Origin: Roridomyces roridus
Lineage: Eukaryota; Basidiomycota; Agaricomycetes; Agaricales; Mycenaceae
NCBI GenBank assembly: GCA_029378245.1
Contig: JARKIF010000043.1
Coordinates: forward strand, 1-64,000
DNA length: 64,000 bases
Direction of reading: 5' to 3'
Each line of letters opens with the position of its first letter. Position 1 is the stretch's first letter. This document shows positions 8,986-20,876 of the stretch, piece after piece. Below the pieces are notes generated by a model, which was given only the letters and a program-made list of their open reading frames with translations, made no database searches and had not been told where the DNA came from. A program made the position numbers and the translations under genes.

Positions 8986-11908
8986 CTTTCCCTGGCCGTG
9001 CATCGCCGACGTCAGTCTTCTCTCCCGCTCTTATCAGCTTGATTCTGACGTTACTTTTATGGAATTGGACTCGCTGGGGACCAGTTCAATAGTTTGGACG
9101 ATCGTCTCGCCTCGCGCGTTGTTACATCCTCATGTACACCCACATTACTTTATTTATTATGATTCCTCTGCAAAATTTCCCGAGACAAATGTAGCCGTAG
9201 TCGTTTTCTCATCGAACGTAATTCAATATTCCAAGTTACATCGAGCCATCGACTGCCTTGATTTTCACGGGTATGGCTAAAATTTGGCAGTTGCAACCTA
9301 CCGGGGAGTAAGTTGCAACTGCGGGGAGTAACTCCCCGCAAAAGCTGAACAGCGCTAGACATTCAAGCAGTCCTAGTTGGATGAGCTGCAGACCAAGTCA
9401 TTTCCTTGAACTCAGCGCGAGCATTTTACTGCGGCTTCGAATTCTTCTTTCCATGTCTGGCTCTTTCCATTCCTGTTCAATGATGCCGCAATATGCCAGC
9501 GGCATGGGTAAAGGGCAAAAGTCGCAACCTTCTCACCACCAAGAAGGCGGATAAAAAACAAGATGGTGAGCCGCTATTCAACCACGCGCACTCGTCCCAT
9601 TCTCAATTTTCAGCCTAATTCAACCAAGACTACCGAAGAACGGGACGTGCACGAGAGCTCGAAGCCCCGCAAGACTAGACACGCGCGCGTACGTGCGTCA
9701 ATCCTGCCTCCGATTTTTCGAGCTCATTCATTGATCGACGTCTACCAGCAGAAAAACCGCACCACGGGCCCTCAGGCTTCAGCCCAGTCCGAGTCGCCCC
9801 AAATCAGCGCTGGTCATGGCTCCGGAGACAGCCGACCCAAACCACTCCCACCGCGGGATGTATTCCCATCTACCAATCGCCTCCTCATCCTGGCCTACAC
9901 GGCCAGCGCAGTCGACGGGCGCCCTTCTTGATATGCGATCATGCGCATTAATTTGGAAAGATGGATTGGATGAACATGCGTCGATGGACTGTTTTCTTGA
10001 ACTTCACTCGGGCTGAGACAATGAAATTTTGTATAATAGCCAACTGTATCCATTCTCATGTACATATACATAGCACATCTTGGAGATTTTCTCTCGAGTA
10101 CAACGTTCACAACGAAGGGAGGGAAGATGGACGTGCACGTATTTGCGCAAAATGTCCGCACGAGCTCCCAACGCAACCTCCGTGGCGGCAAGCAGTGTGC
10201 AGTCCATCTAACGGGCGTGAGATCGAATCCGCAGTCTCTCAAAGCCGAGACGCACCTTTGTCTCGCCAAAGAATGAGGAATAATTCAGTCCACATTCATC
10301 TTCCGAGCAACCGACACTATCGTGTGTTAACCTCCTTCCGAAACTGTTGAAAGAAGCTGCGACTTTCTTATGATGTCCGGGATGGCCGAGCGTTCCAGGG
10401 ACGAATCCAGGGAGAAAGAGAGCAGGGAGCCGATGCTTCATCCGCCGTGACATCAAAACACTCTACGTACGGCCAGTCAATAACAATCGAAAGGTGAAGA
10501 TTGAGAAAACGTACCGTATAAGCTGTACTGGCCCTGGTTCACGCTGGTCATCGTCTGACATTTGGGCATTCTTGTCAGAGAAAAGGCGAAGATCTCCCAA
10601 TTGCCTACATCGGATCAGCAAGGCGCGGAAGTTGAATATTGAAAAAGGCACCTCATCCATATCGCTCACTCGCAGGACGAGCCGTTGCTCACCGACATCG
10701 GCGCGCAGACAACGAGGTCGATCCGAGCGAACAACAGAGCGCCTATTTAAACCCGTTCACCCACAGGTACAAGTGCTATACATAACACATCAGTGGATAC
10801 TAGCGTCGAGGAAGAATGGGACGCCCAGTGATTTTGGGCGTCCTGAGGCCACAGGCCGCGCCGGTCAGAAATGGACCGGAACCGCGATGGCTGTTTGTCG
10901 AGCTCGGAAACCAGGTTTGCGCGAGTGTCATCTTGAGACAATTCAGAGACGCCAACAGAGAGAATATGCACTTACTGGGCCGTCTTGCAAAGGGCGGGGA
11001 TTGAAGTTCAGCTATCGTTTCCAAGAAACACGGCTTCAGGTCGGAGGAACACTAAGCGTTGAACGCCGAATTGGCAACCTTCAGGAAACCGGATCTGAGT
11101 TCGTGGGGAGTGGCGACTCTGCGCATTTTCCCCTCAGATTTGCACGCCTGACGCCCAAGTCTGACGATGAAAAAAAATCGTCAGCTACGACCTTGCGCAG
11201 AAAGCAGGACCTACTTCTTGTACACGCGATGAGGCGGCAGACTGTGAGGCTGGGCAAAGGAAGAAGCGCAGGACGCCCGACGATGCAAACCTATCACGAT
11301 TGGCGTTGGACTTCAACTTGAAGATTCTGGGGCAGGACTGGGTATTCCGAATCAAGATCCAATTCGCCAAAGTATAATAGGCGGGCCTGTTCGTTGGCTC
11401 GCATTGGCATTGATGTTGAGACCGACCCGACCGATAGAACTCGAATTGAAAGAACCACCGGATGAGAACAATGAGAAGACTTGAGCGACATCGTGGTTCG
11501 GGTCAGAGTCGGGACACCGTCACGTGCCATCATGCGCCTAGTGACACTGACGACACTGTCGTGCCTCTCAACATCTCCTGGCTCGAGTTCACGTTTCTGG
11601 TCTCACCGCTCATCTGCTCTCTTGTTTGGCCTCAAATTGACCTCCCACCATAACCGGCATGCAAGGCAGGAAATGACTCACTGTTTGCCGCCACTTGTAC
11701 GCCCTGCTACGCTAGACGAGTATGCGAGTACGTGTCGATGAATCATTCGCAGCGAAGCTGGCTCTCTTATATTTTGACAGAACATGTCAATCGGCGGAAA
11801 TCTCAAACCCAAATGGATTGAGAAATCCGTGCGGCCCAGAGTCTCGCGCCGTTCGAAGCTCGAAAATCACTTCGCTCTGTTATTATTGAATCTTCTTGTG
11901 AATATGAA
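8986..11908. other. Gene-poor stretch; no gene resolved
   Basis: I find no frame chain with family resemblance. A short GC-rich inverted motif (GGGGAGTAA / TTACTCCCC) lies at about 9300-9345. Minus-strand pieces at about 10500-10640 (DDDQREPGPVQLIR) and 10800-10910 (LDKQPSRFRSISDRRG) look mildly protein-like but cannot be joined without frame breaks. A copy of a roughly 40-bp segment from about 8375 recurs near 11725 with the same following tatatttgacagaa-type sequence. Confidence 0.35.
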
Positions 11909-13353
11909 CTACTCTAGAGAACCCTTCACTTTGTGATTCCGACCGTCTTCCGCCTCGCGCGCGGGTGATACGTGAGTCGAAACTTCAGTGCTAATATGCA
12001 CCAGCGAATGCATGTTGTAATTTGAATTCCCGGCTGTGAAGATTTCCTGAGCCCGAGAGCTCTGGAATAACCGATACTCGTTGATGCAGTTGAGCGTGTA
12101 GAGCAGACTGATCACGTAGATCTTGCCCAGCCTGTGCCGTCATGAGTTCAATTACATAAAAGGGAGAGATGACGATGCAACACACGAAAAGTTGAGGAGC
12201 AGATGCCAGAGGAATCTTTTGTCTAAAGGAGAGAAAAAAATGAATACACGAAAGGTTCAGCAGGACAGACGTACTATCTAGTGTTTGCGTCAGAATCAAA
12301 TCAACCAGAGCTATGAGTCTAACTCCAAGTTAATTGAAGCGGGATGTGGATGGAAAAAGTACCCACGTAGGCGGTATGGCGCTCTCAAACACCATTCTCA
12401 GAAGCCGGTTCACAAGGAGAGTTGTTCTTTGGGGCGCATTAAAACAGCTAGTCCTCACACAGATAGAGCGAAAGTTACCGTTCGAGACCCACTGATTGTT
12501 TTCGTAGCGTCAACAGTGTGCCGGTTGTAATTAAGAGGTCGGCAGAGAACACGCCGATGAGGTGAATCTGAAGGAATGAGGCTATGGATGTTTATAGAAG
12601 CGAATGTTACTCACCAACAGCCATCGTACTTTCTCTGGCACGTTGGCGCTGACGATGAAGCCGACCTGTTAAAAACTCAATTCATGTGCAAGTGGGGAAT
12701 TCAAGTACTACTCACCGATAGAGAAATCCCCGTAAGACCCAGAAGCATGAAACAGACAATTAAAGCGACAATGTAAAAGTTGCGCGATAGTAGGAAAAAT
12801 CGTAAGCAAAAGAATGACTGAACGATGAAGCCAACGATGCCTGTCTGAGGATAGTGAGATGCAAAAATGTCGGAGTGTCCGTGCATACCGACAGCGACGT
12901 AGTGATTTGCCACCAGGCCTTGGTGACGCGGGTTCTGGCTAGGTCGGGGTTGGCATAATCATGCACATTTTGCACCCATACCACAGCCGCTTCCTGCACC
13001 GTCTTTGGGGCTGTCAGAAAATTCAAAGATCTGTAGATGAGGAACGCACCTTGATCACGGAAATAATGGTGACAAAAACAACTAGCCAGTAGCAGTATCG
13101 TCGAAAAGGTGTCCATTCGGCCGACAGGGTGGCAAAGTAGGTCCTTGCTTGGCAAAGTAGGTCCTTGCTTGGCAAAAGACTATACCCATCAAGATGCAAT
13201 CGGCGAATGAAGCCAGGACCTGTCTGAACCATTAGTATTGAAAGGCCGAGAGACTATTCCACGCACCCATGGCCCCAGCGTGTTAACACGATTAGCAACG
13301 AATGCAGCCGACGATGGAGTCAACTGGATGACCGATGCATTCAGAGAGGTCAT
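11909..13353 (-). pseudogene. DUF6534-type multipass membrane protein gene with a frame-breaking duplication
   Basis: Seven-helix-like membrane family expanded in Agaricomycetes, function unknown. Exon chain begins 13267-13353 (MTSLNASVIQLTPSSAAF), then 13050-13219, 12889-13002, 12716-12844, 12615-12665, 12567 onward, ending at 11909. Family landmarks: the N-terminal TLGPW segment, ADCILMGIVFCQARTYFA, YCYWLVVFVTIISVIK, VHDYANPDLARTRVTKAWWQ, a C-terminal LGKIYVISLLYTLNCINEYR followed by a hydrophilic tail. A perfect 20-bp tandem duplication at 13130-13169 breaks the frame inside the second helix; removing one copy in thought rejoins QARTYFA with LSAEWTPF. A second misfit occurs near 12310-12365, where the exon ending in PPTW cannot join LVDLILTQTLD in phase. 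I infer a pseudogene, unless the duplication is an assembly artefact. Confidence 0.72.
13130..13169 (-). repeat. Perfect 20-bp tandem duplication
   Basis: Two adjacent identical copies of tggcaaagtaggtccttgct, at 13130-13149 and 13150-13169, inside the second exon of the DUF6534-type gene. Twenty is not a multiple of three, so the reading frame is lost. Confidence 0.95.
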
Positions 13354-16300
13354 CGAGTCCGGGGTGCGCAGGGTAAGGAAAGACTGATTGCGGGCGGACC
13401 AAGTCCTCTTTTAAGTGAATGAGTAGCCGAAGGTCTTCGTTGTTGGTCGCCAACGACGACGTCGCATATGGCTCGATGACTATCCGAGTCTTCGAAAGTT
13501 GTAAGACGGGATGTCGTTACATGAAGCTTGAAGGCGCTAAAGGAATCATTCTTCCTCTGAATCTCCAAGTCGATGGATTCTCAAGTATGAGTATGTTCGA
13601 CTGAAGGCCAAGCTGCTCTGGAGAGAGTCGCCGAAACGATACAGGCATAGTTCTATATGGAAGTCGTCGGGTTCAGTGGGAAGGAACCCTCGGCTGTCGG
13701 CTGCCACGGAGTCGGATATGCCGCGCTTCAAGTGCCCCTTCAAGTGTGTGGCCTGGGCCCGATGGACGAAATCCAAGGTAGGAGGTCTTTTCAGTGTTCG
13801 GCTTTTCCGTGAGTCTGTCGTTAGAATTCTCACGGCTTTGAAAGAGGAAAAAAGAAGTTGTTGTTGCCGCGTGCACCAAGAAGCGCTCGTAGCAAGCGAG
13901 GTGATCGAGAGTGCGCCAAGTCGGTAGGTACAAGTAAGTACATAGGACCGGCGGATATCAGTGAGGATGGCCGAGAAGAGCAACAGATTGGACCCCAGAT
14001 TTAGAGAAGCTGAGACCCGGGCACCAAGGACACGGCGCCCTCCCTAATAGCCTACGCGTTCAGCGGTGCCCAAAGTTATTTGAAATCTGCAGGCAATCTG
14101 CAGGCCAGAGTATTCGCCAGGAGTTAATTGGACATCTCTTGAGTCCCATTGCGACTCGCGTAGGCCAAGTCAGACTGTCACAGTTGAGCCCGAGTCGGAG
14201 TAGTTGTAGCGATTCCGCAGTTGATATCACAGAATCCTATCAAATCTGATGGCGGCGGTGCACGGCAACCTTTGATCGCAACAACAAGTGCCGAAATCTG
14301 CCGCTCAGCGAAAACATTTCAAGTCAAAGGAGCTGCGTTCCAGACAAATACCATTGGGCGAGTATTCCATTACATTCTCTACGCTACAAAATCCGGTTGG
14401 CAGGTACATACAAGCAGAGAGGCAGATGAAATGGTAGGGACGGATGTGCTTCGGGACTCTAGGCCGGACGGCGGACGGCGAGGAGCAGCCTCGACGCACC
14501 CAGACCACTACATAGCCAACAACGCCCCGCTGCAGCCGTATCCGTGCGCCTCACTTCATGAGGGCCCGAGGCTCATGTGGCGAGGAAGACACGGACACTA
14601 AGACGTGTTCGCCTCGACGATGGGCGATGGCGTGTGCAGCGGGGAAGTGGTAGCCGAAGGGGAGACAAATGGGGTGTCTCAGCGCCAGCGACCAGCGCCG
14701 CCTGAGAAAGAAGAGGCGAAGGGAGCACTCACCGTCACACCTCTACCCAGCGGTCCCAGCCCCAGCTCATTTGCCCTTCCAACGCGTAAGAGTGGCATTG
14801 TTCGCATGGAGGCATTATTACGGGCAGGTGATTAATGGGCGAGCATCGAGAAGGGCATGAATGCCGCACCTAGCGTCATCAATTGCACACATTGCGAGGT
14901 CGAGGGCCGAGGGTCCATGCGAAGCTCATGGCGGGCGAGTACCGACACTTTTGAGACCGGTGACACTGAGAAGGCAGAAAGACGGCTGACGTCGATGATA
15001 GACGGCGGGGTGTAGCGAGCGTGGTGTCGGGGTGTGAGGGGAGGAAAGGAATGACGTTGTTGTCTCATGTTTCGCTTGACGGCTCTTGTCGGCACCCCTG
15101 ACTGAGATCAAGAGCTGCCGCGTGCGCCGGGATCAATTTCTCCAGATCACATTTGATATCAACTGCGGAAATGCAAAAGTGAGTCGGAGTTGAGTACTTA
15201 AAGCACGGGATTGATCCGACTCGACACAAACAAAGAGCCGCCATCACTCGTCAGTCCCGCCATCCACCACCGACTCGACCAACTTCAAGATTCGACTCAA
15301 CTCGACTCTCAGTCATCCTTCAACGCCTAGACGAAAGATATTAGATAACCCCAGTTGGAAATCGTAACCAGACGCTTGGTGAGTCATCGGTCTTGCGTCT
15401 GCAACGGAGATGGGAACCTGCGCCTCACGCTGCGCGTTGTGGGTCGGCACGTCAAAGGCTGGCAAAGGCTCCCACACGGGCATTCAGTTGCCAATAGTGG
15501 GACTAATCCTCTTTCAGACTTGATCATGGCCTTTCACTCGAACGCGTCCTCGGCAGGAACACGACGGAGCCACTGACCTTCAAACGGTCCATCCCAAGAG
15601 AATCTAGTGAAAGGATTGTTCCTTTCAGGACCTCTCGCGCGCGGCCGAGTCCTCTCCCGACTCTCGGCAGAATACTTCGGGTGTCTTATAGTTCTTACGT
15701 GCGTGGCTACGTTTTATCCCGCTCTGCTTCGTCTCACCGCCCTTCAAGGTCCGCGAGCTACACACCACGAATGAATTGGTACCGCCCCAGCTCACTACGT
15801 CCTTTTGTGGGTCCTGAATGCTCGAACGAGCACACAACGAGGCACGTCGTCAGCCAGACAATATTGGCGCCTCTGACGTCTACGTAGATTCCATACTCGG
15901 CCTCGGGAACCCTCACGTTCGCCACAGCTTACGCGGGCGGAGATTGGCCGGTTGTTTTACAATACCCAGTCACAAATTCTCGAGGAACTCGATTTGCAGA
16001 TGCTCTGTCATCGAGGTAGCCCACGTTTTCCTTCTTCCGTTACCTGAGACTTATAGAGTACGTAGGCATCTACGAGCGCCCCGAATTCGGGGAGGACGTG
16101 GACAATTCCACTGCGGCCTGGGAGCAGTGAGCGGCTTTTATGGAAGGTCTGTCATTACGCGTCCTCCCTCGCGCCATTACTCACGTCGTTTAGAAATCGT
16201 CTCCCGAGCACCGACCAAGAAGGCTTTGGAAGATCGACCACCTTTACACCCCAGCCCCCGTCGGCTTCGCCCCTTGTTCGCCCCACTCCGATTTGCCGAT

Positions 16301-17440
16301 ATGACTGATGGTCATCCATCATACCAAAGTGTGTATTTCTCGCCCATTTCCCGTCCAATCTATTTGAAACTAAATCTCTCCCCTGCGCCAGAACTCCCTC
16401 TATCCAACTGGAGCAGTTGTAGAGGTCGTCAATGTCTGCTGCTGCCGCCGCCGCCGTTCGACCACACCACAGACTGTCGATGCAGCTGCACCATCCACCA
16501 TTGGCCCTGTATCGCAATGACCCACGCCAAAGCCGAAGGTGGTTCTGCCTCCCTCAATACCACCACCGCCTGCACCTCAGCATCCCAGAACCGAGATGGC
16601 TCGATCTAACACTCTCCTCCGTTCTCGGGAGCGGTTTTTTTTTTCGCAACGACGTCAAGGTCAGTTTCCTGACATGCTCTTCCTCAAATCAGCACTCATT
16701 CTCCGTAGATCCTAACATGATCTGTTCCTGGAACGCCGAGCAAGAAGTGGTCGAGCGGCACCGAGTCCCGCAGTTTCCTTCGGGCGTTAAAATCCCGCAG
16801 AAAGGGTAAACCACCGCGGGTGCGCCACAAACGACATTTGGTCGACATTGGGAGCTCGATGGGCGTTGGCCGTCTGCCGCGCTCGTTCCATACTGGTCTA
16901 TCATCCGAGCGGGCAAAGCACAAAGTACATTTGGTCTGTGTTATTTGACTCTGATTAACGGAACCTCTAGCGAGCCATACGCATACCCAGCAGCTGCCCA
17001 GGTCCATCGTGAATTCTGGGGTTAAGTACGTCTCATCTCGACTATCTGCGAACGCTGGTTAATGAGACGCTCTACAGGGCCTTCCACAATCCGTGGTCCA
17101 CGCCGACAATGCGCAGGTGGATCTCTTCTACTTCTGGCGTGTGTCGTATCCGTAGTACGTTTGTCTACCCTTATCCGTCTCTATCCTTCTGAACGTCATC
17201 CAAGTACCTTGCAGCGGAGGAGCTAACGCGTGGTCGTGGCGTCGGAGCAGAGCAGGGCTTGTACGGCCAAGACTGGGAGGGCTCGTGGTGCCAGCGCAAG
17301 AAGGTATCGGGCAGAGGAGTTTTGCGGGTCCGGTGGTGGCTCCTTCCTTCCTTCTCGTGCAGGCCTGTACGTATCTCGCTCTGGGTGTACTTTGCGCCGA
17401 ATTTTATAATGAATACGGATTTCTACATCCATTCTCTATT
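13354..17440. other. About 4 kb with no resolvable gene
   Basis: Many short frames, none with a convincing intron chain or family motif. Minus-strand frames at about 13550-13980 and plus-strand frames at about 15820-16600 and 17000-17430 are the longest; the plus-strand pieces include SVVHADNAQVDLFYFWRV (about 17080-17140), which looks protein-like, but flanking frames are closed by stops. I take this as decayed or non-coding DNA. Confidence 0.35.
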
Positions 17441-18694
17441 CTAAGCCTCCACGGGTACTGCAAATGGATAATCCGTATAGCCCTTGGGATCCAAACTCCC
17501 AGGACGGTAATACAACGAGCGATCGCCGACAGTCAAAGGCAAGTCGTGTAGAATTCGATACGGTAGATCAGGCTGCGTAGAGAGTCAATACATATAATCA
17601 TCCAATTCAAAGAACGGAATCCTCACATTGGAAACGTATGATCGAGAAAAGGCGATAAGATCGCCCTTCTCCTCGGCAACAGCCAGCGCAGTCTCTCGAG
17701 TATACCCACCGGCGCTGATGAGCGGACGGTCGCCCCAGATTTCCCGAATAAAGTCGTTCGAGTATCCGTCTTTGACGTGCTCCACGGTCTCGATGCCATC
17801 CGCTCGCGGCTCGACGACGTGAAGGTATGCGAGGTCTGGATACCGATCGCGCAGCTGCGTGACGAGGTAGGTGAATGTGGGTTTGGGGCCCGCGGGGTCG
17901 GTAAAGTGCATATCTACAAGCTCGGGTTACAGAATCCCATTGAGAATGAGACAACTAACCATTGAAAGTCCCCCAAGGGCTGATACGAAATCCAGTCCTC
18001 TTCTGGCCGATAGCTTTAACAACAGCCTCGGTGACCTCGAGCGGGAAGCGCGCGCGGTTCTCCACCGACCCTCCATAACGATCCGTCCGCACGTTACTCC
18101 CATCGTGCAGGAACTGGTCCAGCAGGTACCCATTCGGCGCACCCAAATCCACACCGTCAAAACCCGCCTTGTGGACTGCGTTGGAGGCAGCTGTCGTATA
18201 TAGTTGGACGTATTCTTGAATTTCGTCTACGGTGAGCGCGTGGGGGACCTCAGTCTGGCCGCCCATGGGCACAGGTGACGGGCCAACGAATCTGCTGCAA
18301 GGACGTCTGGATTTGCTGGTCGTCCCATGGCCCAGAGCTCCATGAATATATACGAGCCCTTGGCATGTACCGCGTCGGTAATCTATAGAAATTCGCCTCA
18401 GCTCCAGCCACCCGAAAGTGAAAGAAAACGCACCTTCTTCCAAGCGAGGATCTGCTCCTCAGACCAAATGCCAGGCGCATTAGTGTACCCTCCGGCCTTG
18501 TGCGCAATAAAAACAGCCTCCGAGACGAGGAGACTTCCAGGCATACTGGCACGCTGCTCGTAGTATTCCGCGACATGCGGCAGTGGAACGTGGTCGGTAT
18601 CCGCTCGGAATCTCGTCGTCGGTGCAAACACTACTCGATGGGCTAGTTCGAGGTCGCCAACACGGATGGGCTGGAAGAACTTAGGGCTTGACAT
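17441..18694 (-). pseudogene. Old Yellow Enzyme (NADH:flavin oxidoreductase), frameshifted copy 1
   Basis: FMN-dependent ene-reductase family. Four exons: 18434-18694, 17960-18382, 17627-17913, 17441-17572, with introns at the same places as the other copies. Start MSSPKFFQPIRVGDLELAHR. Later motifs are intact: HAKGSYIFMELWAMGR, NAVHKAGFDGVDLGAPNGYL, GGSVENRARFPLE, RISPWGTFNG, HFTDPAGPKPTFTYL, RPLISAGGYTRE, and the C-terminal GYTDYPFAVPVEA. In exon 2, near 18288-18300, the frame reading PDVLAADS ends and the matching protein resumes as FVGPSPVPMGGQTE in another frame. Compared with the other copies about 10 bases are missing here (the DGFPVV-like segment). As read, the product would stop early; a sequencing or assembly loss is the alternative. 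Neighbour to the right is a kinase-like relic, then a SET gene. Confidence 0.85.
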
Positions 18695-19119
18695 GCTGAG
18701 GGAGCTGATATTGAGGAGGTCGTTGGACGGCCCATATTCTTATACTGCTATAGCGAACGCGTCTGGCATTGACAAGAATGTTAGTCAAGCGCAATAGGCC
18801 GCTTGGTCAACTACTGACCAAGTCCGAATGAGCGTGGCCGCCGTGTTACGGAAGAGCGTCGGGGAGAGCAGCGCCGTGCCCGCCGAGATGGGTCAGAAAG
18901 GAAGCACATCGTAGTGGTGATAAAGCAAAAGATATCAAAATCTCGGAAATTCGTGCCGCACTCTTGGAAGCAGAAAAAGTCTCTATTTTGTACAGAATAC
19001 ATTGCCAGAAATGCAGAAGAATAAGAAATTCCACAACCACCCCAACGATCCCAGCACTATGAGAAACCGTCAGTGAGAGAACGACAAGGTAAAATCGCGG
19101 ACTGACCTGTACCTCGGGA
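18695..19119. other. Upstream region of OYE copy 1
   Basis: No coding frame recognised; probably holds the OYE promoter and the 3' side of the kinase-like sequence. Confidence 0.35.
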
Positions 19120-20480
19120 AAAGGAAGAAGGGGTATGCCTGGAGGAGGGTCAGCCGCATTGGATGGCGAGAATGGCCGATGCACGCCCTCGAAGCAGGGT
19201 ATGCTGGAGTATTTTGAAAAAGATGTATTCATGACGAAGGCAGGAAGGAATGCGACCCGCCTCGAATCGGTCCCAGTTCCTGAGGAGGTGATGAGGAGCG
19301 ACACTGAAGATCTGCCGCCAAGATTGAGAACTCAAGTGCGGAGATGCATGCGGGCGGAAATACCTACCTGAAGAACCGCCGCCGCTCCTCCTCCCCTCCT
19401 CCTCTTCAATGAGGAACTCGGGCATCTGACAAACGGAATGAATGAGGGCTTTTCCAGCAGAGAATACACTTACAGCGCCGACCAGCCACCCGCGCATACC
19501 GACCCCAAGCGACCAAATATCTCCACCATACGAGTAATCCTGGCCGAGCTTGATAGCAGCGCGCTCGTAGCCTGGTGTGCCGGAAGGCTCGTTGCACGAT
19601 GTGCGGATTGTCGGGAAAGCCAGTCTTAGGGACTTGCCAGCGGATACTGCGCCAAGTCGATCTGCACCGAGCTGAAGTCAGAGGCGAGCCCAAGGTCGAT
19701 GATCTGCAGGTGGTTTTCGGCCCCGAGCAGAATGTTTTGGTGCTTGAGGTCGCCGTGGATAAAACGGTGTAGGGCACGAACACCAAGGACCTAAAGAAAC
19801 GGTTAGTACGGCTCAAGAGACGTCAAAAACCAATTACCACTTCCGACGCGTAATACAGCGCGGTCTTGAGTGGAAGAGGAGAATGGAACGAGGAGAATGG
19901 GCGCCCTCCCACGTCCTGCAAAGATAATGATGAGTATAAGGAAAGGCGCGCAGGAGAAAGAGCATACCACGAGGAGGTAAAAGATCGAAAATCCCAGAAA
20001 AGTGCGTTAAACGCGAGAAAGGCCCGACGAATTGCGATTCGTTCCTTGCATATACAGGGACGCTTGCGTTTGCGAGTGCCCACGATGCGCTGGACTGCAT
20101 AAATCTTGCCTGTACGCATCTTCCCATCTTGACCTCACCGAAAGCGCCGGAGCCGAGGTCGCCAACGACGCGCAGGGCTGCGGGGACAATCGTCGAGGCG
20201 GTCTGTTATATGGTCTTCCGTGGATCTTGGTAAGTAACAAGCGTTATTGGAGGAGGGCTGGGCCCTGGGGCGGTCTTGAAACCGGCAAATAGGCTCGAGG
20301 ACGACGGTGAGCTGGCGGTTGGCGGACCTAACGCTTGGAGAATATTTCACGTTGTTCTTCTCTTGCTGCAATGTTGACCGTTTTGCATTCAAACTTGGCA
20401 CTGCAAATGGGACGACGAGGGTGACCAAGGCGATGGAGATGAATGTTGTCAGAATTGCGCCGAGACCATTGTTCAGGGTC
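19120..20480 (-). pseudogene. Protein-kinase-like gene, probably broken; possible membrane segment at N-terminus
   Basis: Kinase-domain pieces appear in the right order on the minus strand: a hydrophobic stretch LGAILTTFISIALVTLVV (about 20400-20460), glycine loop VVGDLGSGAFGEVKM (about 20130-20180), TGKIYAVQRI where the usual VAIK-type Lys is Gln (about 20080-20115), PLPLKTALYYASEV, catalytic loop FIHGDLKHQNILLG (HRD changed to HGD, about 19730-19775), IIDLGLASDFSS (DFG changed to DLG), and SGTPGYERAA...GGDIWSLGVGM (about 19510-19590). Joining these requires a 1-base shift after EVKM and another before FYLLVDVGG, plus two introns of only 35-36 nt. I infer a decayed kinase or pseudokinase. 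The 3' part (MPEFLIEEEEGRRSGGG) is not kinase-like. Confidence 0.5.
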
Positions 20481-20876
20481 GTGAATTAACTGCGCCTCTT
20501 GAGGACGCCGACAAGCGCTGCTCGGTCGGGAGAACAAGAGCACGATGGTGGCCGGAGGAAAGATGTGCTGATTGATGGCTGCGGACATTTGGCTCTTACC
20601 TCTTACCACGACATGTCTCTCATTTCTCACCCGCGGCACGCTCGCAAGAGGCTTGCACGTAGTACAAGAGCACAGAACGCAGCCAACGCGTCATTCTGGC
20701 CCGACTTTTGACAATGACCTTCTGATTCTCCCGACAACGCATGAGACGTGTATTGCGAGCCTCGTTGTAGCTCGAGGCAGACAGCATGGCGGAAGTAGAC
20801 GTAAAGGACGAAGCAAGGTCCAGACGACAAAAGGACTCGACCGCGCCGTGCCTCGACACCGATTCCCCACCACCAG

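Noticed and set aside
10494..11321. Plus-strand 275-codon open frame
   Set aside because: Composition is Arg/Ser/Thr-rich without domains, and minus-strand pieces look more protein-like; probably chance.
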